Origin: a virus
Length of the DNA: 20,134 bases
Reading direction: 5' to 3' (one strand)
Virus record (IMG/VR): IMGVR_UViG_3300012936_003594
Coordinates: 1 to 20,134 of that record
This document shows positions 1-12,000 of this stretch, in pieces. How positions within the stretch are numbered: the first letter of the stretch is position 1; each line of letters starts with the position of its first letter. Under the pieces are notes generated by a model, which saw only the letters and a list, made by a program, of their open reading frames with translations, had not been told where the DNA came from and made no database searches. Made by a program: the position numbers and the translations under genes.

Positions 1-3000
1 ACGCATCTGGCAATGAAGTTGCTTTCATCTCCAAATTCTCTAATTTGGGTGTTAAAGAATGGGAAAAAACTTTAGAGAGTCAGGTTGGTCAAGAATATAC
101 AGAATTTATTAGACTTGATGTTAATGGAGATAATATTTGGGCAGTTGGTGAGAATAAACCAAACCAACCAGTTCTTGCAGCATACAATCCTGATGTATTC
201 CTTGCAAAATATGTTCAATCTATTGATGGACTGAGTGCAACCTTATCTTTCCAAAAAGGTTATGCTGGTATCTCTGGTTCTACTCGTGCAGATCATGTAA
301 CTGCAATCAAGAGATATTCTGATACTCGTTATATCATTGGTGGTTTCACTAATACCAACTCTACTGCTCCCTACGATGCTTATATTGCATCTATTGACTC
401 TACTGGTAACTTCTCTGCTAAGAGAAAGATTGCAACTGCCGCTAAGTCAGAAAAACTGATTGACTTGATTGTTCTTGATGATGCAGTCTATTTTGTCTTA
501 GAAACTTCAGATTCTTCCTCTTCCAATGATGTTAGACTTGCTTTTGGTAAGGCAACTATTGGAACTAGCGTAATCACAATTGATTTCATCAAAGAAATCA
601 ATAACACCTTATATTCTTTCTTAGATGTAAGTTTGGTTAGTGACGAATTTAAAGAATGCTATGTCACTGCTACTTTACGTCTGAAGTCAAACAACACAAC
701 TAAAGATAGTTTCTGGGTTGGTAAGTTTGATACTACTGGTGATCTTCTCTGGAACTATCGCTATATTGCTCCAGTTGGAAATACAATTCAAGTTGCACCT
801 AGAACTACAATCGACATCTTTGGTGATTTGAACGTTGCTTATACCAGAGTTGATGATACAACAGGATATAGAACTGTTGATACTGTCAAGATTGGTTATG
901 ACGGTGTAATGAAGAAGCAGACCAATAACTCATTTACTGCTAATAACATTGAGGGTATCAATGTACATGGTGTAACTGTTGATAATTCTGGTGATGTATA
1001 TACATTCGGTCAAACTTCATGGAACAGAAATGAATTCTTGTTCCCCTTCACTGCTGGTGCAATTACAGACACCACAGGACATTACACACTAACAAACGTT
1101 ACTACAAGTGGTTCTGTTACTCTTGCTGATAATGTTGCTAAGATTAACGGATATCAAACTGGTCAAACATCTTGGACTAATGGACACCTTAAAGTAACTG
1201 GTGCTCAATTAGGTACAAGGTTGAATGATAACTGGACCTTCGAGATGATGGTCTATAAAGATTCTACAACTACTTCAGTATCTCCTACTCAACATACTCT
1301 CCTTAGTATCGGTGATTCTACAGTATCTACTGGTGGTCTTTGGTTGTACTATGATGTTTCTAGTGGAAAATTAGAATTAGTTGTTACTGATAACACTACA
1401 TCAATTAACTCTGCTGGTAGTGCCCTTCAATCTACAGCAACAACAATGTTTGCCAATAATACTTGGCAGTTCGTTGCTCTTAAGAAAGAGGGTGATACAT
1501 TTACTGGATATGTCAATGGTATTCAGGTATTTACTGGTACTATTGCAAGCACAAGTCTTGGAAACAAAGATCTCTTAATTGGTCAAATTTCTGGTAGGGA
1601 TGCTACTCTTGGAACGTTCCGTTCTAATGAGCAAGGTCAATTCTTTGCTGAAAATGTTCGTTTAAGAAATAGAGCAATCACACCTACAGTTCCTGCTGAT
1701 GTAACTGCACTTCCTACTGTTGGTGGATTTGGATTTGCTTATGACTGGACTGATGATGCATGGTTTACAACTAACACTAATCGTTACGATTACATTGATT
1801 ATGTTGGTTTCGGTCTTAAGACTGATAAGAATTCTGATGCTGCAAGACTCGGTGATCAGGGAGCACAAACAAATACTGGAATTAGTTTCACAAGAACTGA
1901 TGTTACTGCTGTTATTGGATCTACATTAACGGTAACTAATGTCAATCTTGCCTTAGGTGGTACTGGTATTCAGACTCTTGACTTCGATGATGCAACAATC
2001 ACGATGCAGCAAGATACTGAGGCACTTACTTATACAAGTGACACTTGGAGTTCTAGAACTTCTACAGTTCCTTCGCCAGGTTCTCAAAAACTGAAAGTAT
2101 CTGCTGTTATTAGAGACAGATACTACATGAAAGTCACTAATACAGTGAAGATTGATAATGTTCAAGAATTGACAATCAATCAAGGATTTAATTTCACTGT
2201 TGGTGCAAAATTACGTCTTAATAATACTTCTGGTTCATTTATCAACAGTGGTTATATTCTTAGTGTAGATAAGACTAATAATAAGGTATTCCTTGCTGTT
2301 AATAATAATGAGTGGACAAATGATCTGAATACTGGACTTCTTGTTACAGAACAGTTTGCGGAACAAAGCACTTACGGAATTACTGGTCCTGTACCTGATG
2401 ACACTAATGAAATTGAAAATTATTCATTCAATTTAATTGACAATACAACACCTGGTACATTTGATATTGATCTTGATAAGTACAACGTAGATGGTACTTA
2501 CAATGCAGGTGGTGGACAAAATCTTGACTCCTTTGCTAAGTTCAAACCTTTTGATGTAAATTCTTACGCTGTAAAGATTGAAGAAGTCGCTGGCGGTTCT
2601 GCATACATTGTTGGATCTGTTGTTCAGATTGCATCTGGCAATATTTCATTCAATGCTGCATTCTCTACAGCACAGATTACAGGTTTGACTGGTGTATTGA
2701 AGATTACTCTGGTTTCTACCTTAGATAAGATTTTACAAGTTACTGCAGTTGCAAATACAAATGAAGTTTATGCAATTACTGCAGATCGTCACTATCTGAC
2801 TGCTGGTGAAAATATAAGTGTTGATGGTAACCCATCTGAGACTGTTGGTGGTGTTGTGTACGATGAATATGATGGTTCATTCACTGTTGATCGAGTCGTT
2901 AGTAGCAAAGAATTTGTATACAAACTTAAGACTGTAGCAGTTACTTCTCCCGCTACAAGTGCTGGTAATGTCAACATTTTCGTTAAGTCTCCTGTCTTGA

Positions 3001-6000
3001 AGATGTACTATGGTCATCAGTATCTGTTTGACCTCAGTCACTCTTCTTTGGTTGGTTCTAACCTGTCATTCTCTAAAGATAATCTGTTCAAACTTGAGTA
3101 TTCATTCAACTCTATTGAAAGAATCGGTACACCAGGCGTAACTGGTCAAGGACAACCTACACCTACAGTCAAACTGAAGGTTGATAATGATGTTGTCACA
3201 AATATTTCATATTACTTCGATCCTTCTAGAACTGGCGCAGATTCACCGATTGCACCTAGAAGTTATCTTGATATTGTCGATTCTCCTTATGTCGGCACAT
3301 TCACTATTACCACTACAACTGGTGGAACCATTACAACTGGTGATAATATCTTTAAGTTCCTTCTTGCAAATGAACCAGAGGGTGTTGCAACAGTTTCTCG
3401 TGCATCTTACAGCACATCTTCACTTAAAGCAGTTGGTCCTATTTCAGATATCAGAATTGTCAACTCTGGTGGTTTCTACTCTAGTTTGCCGATTGTAACT
3501 GGTATTCAATCTTCTCGTAAAATTGAAAGAGTTGATATCAATGAACCAGGTACTGAATATGCTGTTGGTGTATACAATGGTGTTCCTATCGGTGGAGATG
3601 GTGAGGGTGGTTTAGTTTCTATCAGAGTTGCTGATGGAACTGATTCTGAGGGTGTAAGTATTCCTGGTCAGATTCAAGAGGTTGTAGTTACCTCACCTGG
3701 TAAAGGATATACAACTGCAACAATTGATATTGAAGCAATTGATGGTATTCTCGGTGCTGGTTTGACTGGATCTGGTGCTGAATTGTCCGTTGTTATTCCT
3801 CCTTTCGGTACTGCTGCATCAGTCTTCACTAAAGGTGATAAAGTTGGTAAGATTAAGAAACTCAAGAACAACAACTTCGGTTATGATTATCCTCATGACT
3901 ATACGTTACGTCCTGAGATTACTTTCCCGATCAACGCTCAGTTAACTTCGACAAGTATTCTTGATAGTATTACAGTTACCAATCCTGGTTCTGGATATTC
4001 TCAGGCACCTGCAGTTGTAATTACTGGTGGTGGCGGTACAGGTGCTATCGCTGAAGCATCTATTAGAAACGGTCGTATCGATCAAATCCTTGTTAAGGAT
4101 CCTGGCGCTGGTTATTCTTCTGAACCAACAGTTGCGCTGAAATCTTCTTTCAACTATGTTGTTAACCTTGACTTAGGTCTTTTACAGTTTGCTTTCCCTC
4201 ATGGTATTCAACAGGGTGCTGCGGTTACACTGAATGTAGTTGATACTGGTGATGGTGCAGACTTCCCACTTGCTGCTGGTGCTCTTGGTCGTTTGAATTC
4301 AACAACCACTTATTATGCAATTGCTGGTAGTGCAAACTCTCTTGAAGATGATCAATTAAAACTTGCAATTACTCCAGCAAACGCAGAACTTGGAGATTCA
4401 ATCACATTTGCTAACGCTGGTATCGGTAGACAGCAACTGTTAACTACATCTTTCGGTGCAACTGCAACTGCAAACGTTATTACATCAACCTTCCTTGAAG
4501 GTGAACTGGTGTATCAAGGTGATAGTCTTGAGACTGCAACTGCGACTGGTTATGTTTCTACTAACAAGGGTTGGCAGGTTGGTCCTAGAATTCTGAAGAT
4601 TGTTGATTATACAGGTGATTTTGCTGCTAATCAAAGAGTAACAGGTGTTATCTCTAAGTCTTCTGGTATCATCAGTGATCTTAAGATTGCTAAGGGTGTT
4701 CTTGAGATTGGTTCTATTACTAGAACTACAGGTCAGTTTATCGATGATGTTGGTAAACCTTCTGAGATCATTCAGAAGATTCAAGACTCTTATTACTACC
4801 AAGACTTCTCTTACGCTGTTAAATCTTCTGTTTCTATTGACGACTGGAAAGATATTCTTATCAAGAATGTTCACCCTGCTTCGTTCAAAGTATTTGGTGA
4901 GTTGAACCTCAACGATTATGGTTCTATTCCTAACAAAGAAACTGATTTCCAACTTACTAAGTCTGTTGAACTTGCAAGAGAATCTATTGTTCCAAACATT
5001 CAGAATTTCTCTCTCGTAGAACCTCTCTATTCAGAATTTAACAATACTGAAGTTCTGTTCCGTCAGAAGAGACTAACTTCTTCTGAGAACATCCTTACTT
5101 CTGTTGTACAGAGAGTTGATGACATCTCCAACCTGTTTGATGGTGAACGAATCTCCTTCCCACTTACAGTTGCTGGTAATAATGTTGTTGCAAACGCTAA
5201 TCAACTTCTTATCGTTCTTAATGGTGTTGCTCAAACACCTAACACCTCATTTGAGATTCAGGGCGATGCTATTGTATTCAGTGAACCACCTCAACCTCCC
5301 GCAAGTGTTAAGTACGTCAATGTCACTGTAAATCAGATTGATATTGTAGATTTAACATTCACAAACCAAAGTGGTATTTTCCCACTTGTAGGTAATACTC
5401 TGGTTGGTGTTTCTTCTACCGCAAGACTGACAGTTACTAAAGTTGTTGGTGATAATATTCAAGGTTTCATTACTGAAGGTACATTCATTCTTGGAGAACT
5501 TTGCACAGTAGGTGCTACAGGATTCTCTGCTAACTTAAACACCAACAATCCAATCACTAATATTGGTCTGTTTGCTTTCGGTGAAACTGTTACTAATCTA
5601 GACGGTGATACTGCAAAGGTTGAACAGATCAACTTGGAAAGAGGACAAGAAACACCTCTTGCAGATTTGAGATATACAATTGGTGCTGCCACAACACAAT
5701 TTGAAGTTATTGATGCAACATCTGTAACTGATGCACCTGTCCCTGCAGGAACATTTACTATTGGATCTAACTATCAGTTTGGTTCTGAAATCTTTACTGT
5801 TGGCAACATTGTTGATGGTTCAGAATCTACAACTCTTACAGTTACTAGAGGACAAGTTGGTACTCAACCAGTAGCACAACAGGAAGATGCTCCTATTTAC
5901 GGAACACAAATTTCAGTTACTAATACACTGACTCTTAGTAAGACTGCTGGTACATATCAGTCTACACCTGGTCTTTATGATATTCAGTTGAACGACTACA

Positions 6001-9000
6001 TTATTGGTGCTTCTTCTAATGTTGTTGCTCAGATTACTTCTACTGCGGTATACACTGATCCTACAACAAATGAGTCTATTGGTCAGGTCAATATTTCTGA
6101 AGGTTCTTCATTCTTCGGTCTACTGTTCAACAGAATTACATCTCAGACTTATCCAAATATTGTTCTTGATGATATTTCTAAATCTCAGGTTAGTGTTGTT
6201 CAGTTTGATGATAATGCTACAGCATTTAACACCGAATTCCCCTCAAACGAACTAATCAACAACTATATCATTCCTTATGATAATGCAACTGGTGATTTAC
6301 AACAGGATGAGTTTATTCGTAACTACAGAGTTGAGTATGGTAACACAAGTGGTGACTTCACTGTAGGTGAGAGTGGTAAAGTTAGAAAACTAACATTCAC
6401 TGATGCTGTAGGCGATGGATTCTTCGCTGCTGGACATGTTATCAGAACTGAAGATACTAAGGCGGAAGTTATTGGTTATAATCAGGCAAGAAAGACACTG
6501 TATCTTGGTAAGATTGGTAGAACCAAATCTAATGGTCAAGATTATCATGCAGTAACATTTGCTAATAGTGCTCAGTTGGATACTGCACAAAAGCAATTTG
6601 GTCCTTCTTCACTTCTGGTTACAGGATCTACAAATGATTACATCAGCATTCCTTCCTCTGCTGAATTTGGTTGGAGCACTGGTGCATACACAATTGAAAT
6701 GTATATTCGTCCTGCAACTGCTGCAGTTTCTGGTACAGCAACTCTTGCAGACTTTAGAGCAGCAGCGACAGAAGTTGCTGGTCGTCTCTACTTACAAGCA
6801 GGTCAAATTCGTTATAACGTCAACGGTAGTGATTTGGTTACCTCTGGTGCAACAACTGTTGCTGCAGATAACTGGTATCATATTGCTGTACAGAAATCTT
6901 CTACCACTGTCAAGATTTACTTGAATGGTACAGAAGTTGGAACTGGAACTGATAGTGCTAACTATCCTGCAAAACCAGTTCGTTTCGGTGCTGATTACGC
7001 TGGTGCAAATGGATTCACTGGTCACATTGATGAGATCAGACTTTCTAACACTAACCGTTATACTACAGTTCCATTTACACCTCAGGCAGGTATCTTCCAA
7101 GGTGATGCTAATTCCAAGTTACTTCTTCACCTCGACGGTGCAGATGCACAAACTTATACCGAAGACTGGTCTGGTGCTGAAGGATTTACCAAAGGTGAAG
7201 ACTTCAATAATGATGCAATCCTTAGAACAACTCTAGTAAACTCTTCTACAGTTCCTGCTGGTTTCATTGGTAACTCTCAGAGATACTATGATGCTGCAGA
7301 TCTAATCATTGCAAATAAAGATTTTGTAGCGAAGGAAGTTGTATTCCAGATGCGTGAGAGATATCCTGAACTGGTTATCCTCGGTACTCGTTATACTCCT
7401 ACTAACGCAACATATGATGCTGAAACTGGTTTACTGTCAATGACAGTTGCTGGTAATTCCTTGACTAGCGGTGGTCAATTAACACCTGATTCTGTTGCAT
7501 ACGATCCAACAACAGGTGTACTAACAATCACAAAACTTTCTCATGGCGTAACAAATGGTCAGAGAATTAATATTAAGGTTGGCGGCATCACATTTACATG
7601 TGCTCAAGATAGCAACGCTACAAACCATCCTTACCCTCGTTCCACTGATCCTATCGCAGGCAAGTGGTTGAAGGTAGCAAATGCGACAACAGATACTTTC
7701 ACAGTTAATGTTGGAGTATCTTCAAATACAACAACACATACTTTTGTTTCTGCTCTCGCTAATGCAATTACAATTGAGAAAGATAGAATTAAGATTAATG
7801 ATAACGCACTGACCTTTACATGTGCGATGGATGGTAATACATCCAATAAGACATATCCTCGCAGCACAGACCCTGCTTCAAAGGATGTTGCTCTTCCAAT
7901 CATCTCCTCTACTTCAACTAATCTGACAGTTAACGTTGGACCTTCTCCTCTGGTTAATTTCCAACCATCTAATGCAACTTATGATCCTGCAACAGGTGAG
8001 TTTGTAATGACGATTGCCAACCATACAATTAATGTTGGCACACATATTAGATTGACTGCTGATTCGTTCACCTTTACTTGCACACAGGATGGTAACAGTG
8101 CTAATAAAACTTATCCTCGTGCAACTGCAGGCGATGGACAACCTGATCCTGCATACAACACTGCTCTTGAAGTTACTGCTGTTGGAACATCCACACAGAA
8201 TATCAGTAGTGCATCATATAACCCAACAACAGGTATCTTAACTGTTGATACTTCTGGTGCTCATAGTTTGTCTACTGGCGATAGAATTCAAATCGCAGAT
8301 GAGTCACTGACATTTACTTGTGCTTATGATAGCAATGCTACAAACCACACATATCCTAGACAAACTGATCCTATCAGAGGTGAGTGGGTTGAAGTAACCG
8401 TTGTTGATAGTGATACATTTACTATTGACATTGGCGTCTCTAGTGATACATCTACACACGCATTTGTATCTGCAACTGCTGGTGCATTGATCAAACAAAC
8501 TGGTACAGTTACTGTTAACGTCGGTGTTTCTTCTCAGGCAGATCAATACGCTCACACCTTTGTATCTGCTGCAGCAAATGCAGTTGTTACTGGTGGTAAT
8601 TATGTACATACTTTCGTATCTGCTGTTGCCAACAGTGTCATCGGTGATGAGAAAGTTAACTGTGAAGATGATATCAGAGATACACTCAACGCAATTGTAC
8701 AAGACATCCGTAATGGTTCTAACAACCACATTTGGGATGCATCTTCTTACTATGTTGATAGAACTCAGAATCCAGTTCAAATCGCACAGATTGAACCTGC
8801 AGTTAAGGAAACTCTCTTCGCTTATGAGAAAGTTGATGATATGCTTCAGTACATCATCACTAACACTCTCTGGCCAGTTGAAGGTGATCATGGATTGACT
8901 CAGTTTACTGATACTACAATCACTGATTCCACTACTAATTCCTATACTCAATTCACTCCTACAGGTGCAACTTATGATCCTGCGACAGGTGATCTGGTAA

Positions 9001-12000
9001 TTACTATTGGAACTCACTCCTTAACTACTGCAAATAGAATTGCGTTAACAACAGGTGGTATTTCGTTCACCTGCACTAAAGATGGTAATGATCGTATCAC
9101 TGCATATCCTCGTGCAACTGATCCTGCTGCCAATGCAGTTTTAGCAATTACTGCTGTTGTTCCAAACACATCAATCACAGTCAATGTTGGTAAGTCTGGT
9201 GCTCTTGATCAATACGTTCATACATATTCCTCTGCTCTTTCAAATGCAGTCACTGTTCTTGATTATACTACAGCAGATTGTGCTGATGTTTACAATACAG
9301 TTGGCAACCTGATTGATATCCTTACTGATACAATCTCTAATGCTGCTCTTACAAGTCCTGTTGATCACCTCGCATCTGTAACTAAAGTAGAACCTGCTAT
9401 TGAGTTTGCTGGTGGTACAGTCAATGCATATCTTGAAACAGATTTCACTATCGACTATCAAGACACTGTAAATGATCTCATCTATACAAATGCAATCGGT
9501 CCTGATTCACAGTATAGATTCAGAGATGCTGCTGGTTTGATTCGTGCTAATCGTACACCTATTGTTGATAAAGCAGCTGCTGATATGATTACACTTTATC
9601 CTGATCTTGCACAGGATATGCCTCGTAACCAAGGTGGTGGAAGCACAGACGGTACTCTCCGTTGTAAGACTGACCTTGGATTGATTCTTGATGCAATCGC
9701 TAATGATATTGAAGAAGGTGGTAACAAGAATACAGTTACTGCTGGTAACTTCTATGTTGGTGCTTCTGGAGAACTACAGCATGTTCGCTTACAAGCATTC
9801 CAGTCAATCTACGCACATGATCGTCTTGGTTTCTACGCAAAGCAAGCAATCACAGGTGATCTTGATGAAACAAATACTACAGCAATTATCGTTGGTGATT
9901 GGGGTATTACTCAAGATGGTGGTGGATGTGCAAACGTCAAGACTGCTATCGATACACTGATTACAACAATTAATGATATCATCGCACCTACTAGCGAAGA
10001 CTTCAATACTGCTGCTAACAGACTGTATTTCAACAGAGATTATATCGTTCAGGAAATTACTGGACTTACAACTGCAGAGTTTACATATCAACTCAACAAT
10101 GTAAATTACAGTGCTCTTAATACTTCACTTACAGCAGATCTTGAACTCATTATTCTGAGTATCATTTCTGACTTACAAACTGGTGGTAATAGCAGCACAA
10201 TTAAATCGATTGAAACTTATATCAATGCAAATCTTACTCTGAAAGATATCAGTGATATTCTTCTTGCAACTCTTTACTCTATCGAACAAATCAAGACGAT
10301 GGGTGAAAGAGCAGTACAGAATCTGTTGTATGATCAATTTGATGCTGTAACTGGTAATCAGTATGCTGCACAATATGCATCATCTCCTGCTTACAGAGAT
10401 AACATTACTCCTACTGATATCAATCAAGTTATCTACAGAATTAGAGATCTTGTAGATGAAGCAGTATCTATCCTGTCACCTGGCAGAGATGAAGCAAGAA
10501 GTGCAGCGAAGAATCTTCTCTATAATAAGAACTACTATAAGGAAGAAATCAGCACTCTTGCTACAGCACAATTTGGTACTGGTGCATGGACTTATGGAGA
10601 CTTCATTGATGGTCTCGTAGAAGATATCGTTCACGATCTGGTCACTACTGACGTAACTGTAGAAACAACAGCATATACAATCAATGTTGAAAGTGTAACT
10701 GGCAACTTTGTCGTCGGTGAAAATGTTGATTCTAGTAATGGTGGCGAGGCAACTGTTCTTGAATGGGATGAAGAGGATTCTATTCTCTATGTCGGTTCAT
10801 TCAGAGGATCTGCATGGGTAGCAACAAATACTCTTACTGGTGCAGGTGGTGCTACAGCAACTATTTCTACTAGCGGTGTAAGCAGTCCTTATGATTGGCA
10901 CACATCTCCTGCCAACGTTAAGATTCTCACTCGTGCAAGAAATATCACATCTAATATTTCAGGACAAGTTTCTGGAACTAACCTCTTCCCAGATCCAGAA
11001 AACTTCAACGCTGCTGGTTGGACAAATCAGTTTGTCACTAAGACTCTGAACGCTGCTACTGGTCCTGATGGCACATTAACTGCAGATAAACTTGTAGCAA
11101 CTGCCGATAACAATACTCACTTCACTTATAAGAACTTCGCTATTAATTCCTTTGAGACCTTTGATAGTGGATCTACAACATTCGACTCTGGAACAGAAAC
11201 ATTTGACACAGGTTCAGTTGGTATTGATACAACTCAGACCTTTACATTCTCTGTATTCCTTAAGTCTGACGGTACTAATCTTGGTAATGCTGCAAGAGTT
11301 ATGCTGGCACTTGACGATAGTCTTGCTACTAGACAGCAAGCATTCTTCGATGTCAACCTAGACGCTGGTACAAGTGCAAGTGTATTCACACCTCAAGGAG
11401 GTATTACTGTTGATGCATTCGGTGTTGTTCCTTATGGTGATGGTTGGTATAGAGCATACATCACTACCACATTCGCATTTGGTTTCAGTGAAATCCGCAC
11501 GCAGGTCTTTGTTGATGGTGGTGCTCCTTACGCTGGTAACGCAACATCTGGTATCTTTGCATGGGGTGCAAAACTCAATAAGGGTACACTTGATCCTTAC
11601 ACTGCAGGAAGCGGTCAAATCTTCTATGCAGATACTGAATACAACATCAAGAACTTTGCCATCGATCTCTTAGAAGGATTCATGGGTCAGGCACTTGATA
11701 ATACACTCGTAGAACCTTCACCAAATGCAGGATTCTATAAGTTCTATGATTCTACTGCTGCATCTGATTATTCTAAAGTAACAATTCAAAGATCTATTCG
11801 TTATGCACTGAATATCATTCGTCAGCAATTGAATGTTGATAGTTACTACACAACTCTCATCCAAGTCAACGGTATTTCTGTACCTGCTAAGACATTTGGA
11901 ACTAGAGATATTCCAGTTGGAATTGCAGGTGGTCTTAATAATGCCGATTATATCTACGGTTTGTTAAGTAATGAATATGCAGAACTTGAAAATATCAGTC

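Larger units (their letters stand above)
7275..9498 (+). repeat. Helical repeat unit 1, interrupted by YDP/TFTC beta modules
   Basis: The unit consists of part A (YYDAADLIIANKDFVAKEV to ERYPEL, nt 7275-7377), part B (NCEDDIRDTLNAIVQDIRNG and following helices, nt 8649-8886) and part B' (DCADVYNTVGNLIDILTDTI and following, nt 9264-9498). A and B are separated by about 1.25 kb of beta modules, and B and B' by one more beta module. Units 2 to 4 lack these insertions and repeat every 480-500 nt, which is how the insertions can be recognised. The helices are amphipathic. A structural scaffold is the likely role. Confidence 0.7.

Noticed and set aside
45-47. TTG as the start of the giant protein
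   Set aside because: The frame is open from nt 3 and the residues before the TTG (AFISKFSN) belong to the same repeat as the sequence after it. No ribosome site precedes it, so the gene is 5'-partial.
4485-4952. 155-codon open frame on the minus strand
   Set aside because: It is antisense to the strongly conserved DSYYYQDFSY block and shows no family features. The plus-strand frame is clearly the coding one.
8304-9017. 237-codon open frame on the minus strand
   Set aside because: It lies fully inside the repeat region of the giant gene on the opposite strand, has a cysteine- and serine-rich low-complexity composition and no ribosome site. It arises from the biased codon use of the plus-strand gene.
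7395-9257. Tandem DNA repeat or CRISPR-like array
   Set aside because: The copies are diverged at nucleotide level and of unequal length. The repetition is in the protein and in frame; there are no constant repeats with unique spacers.
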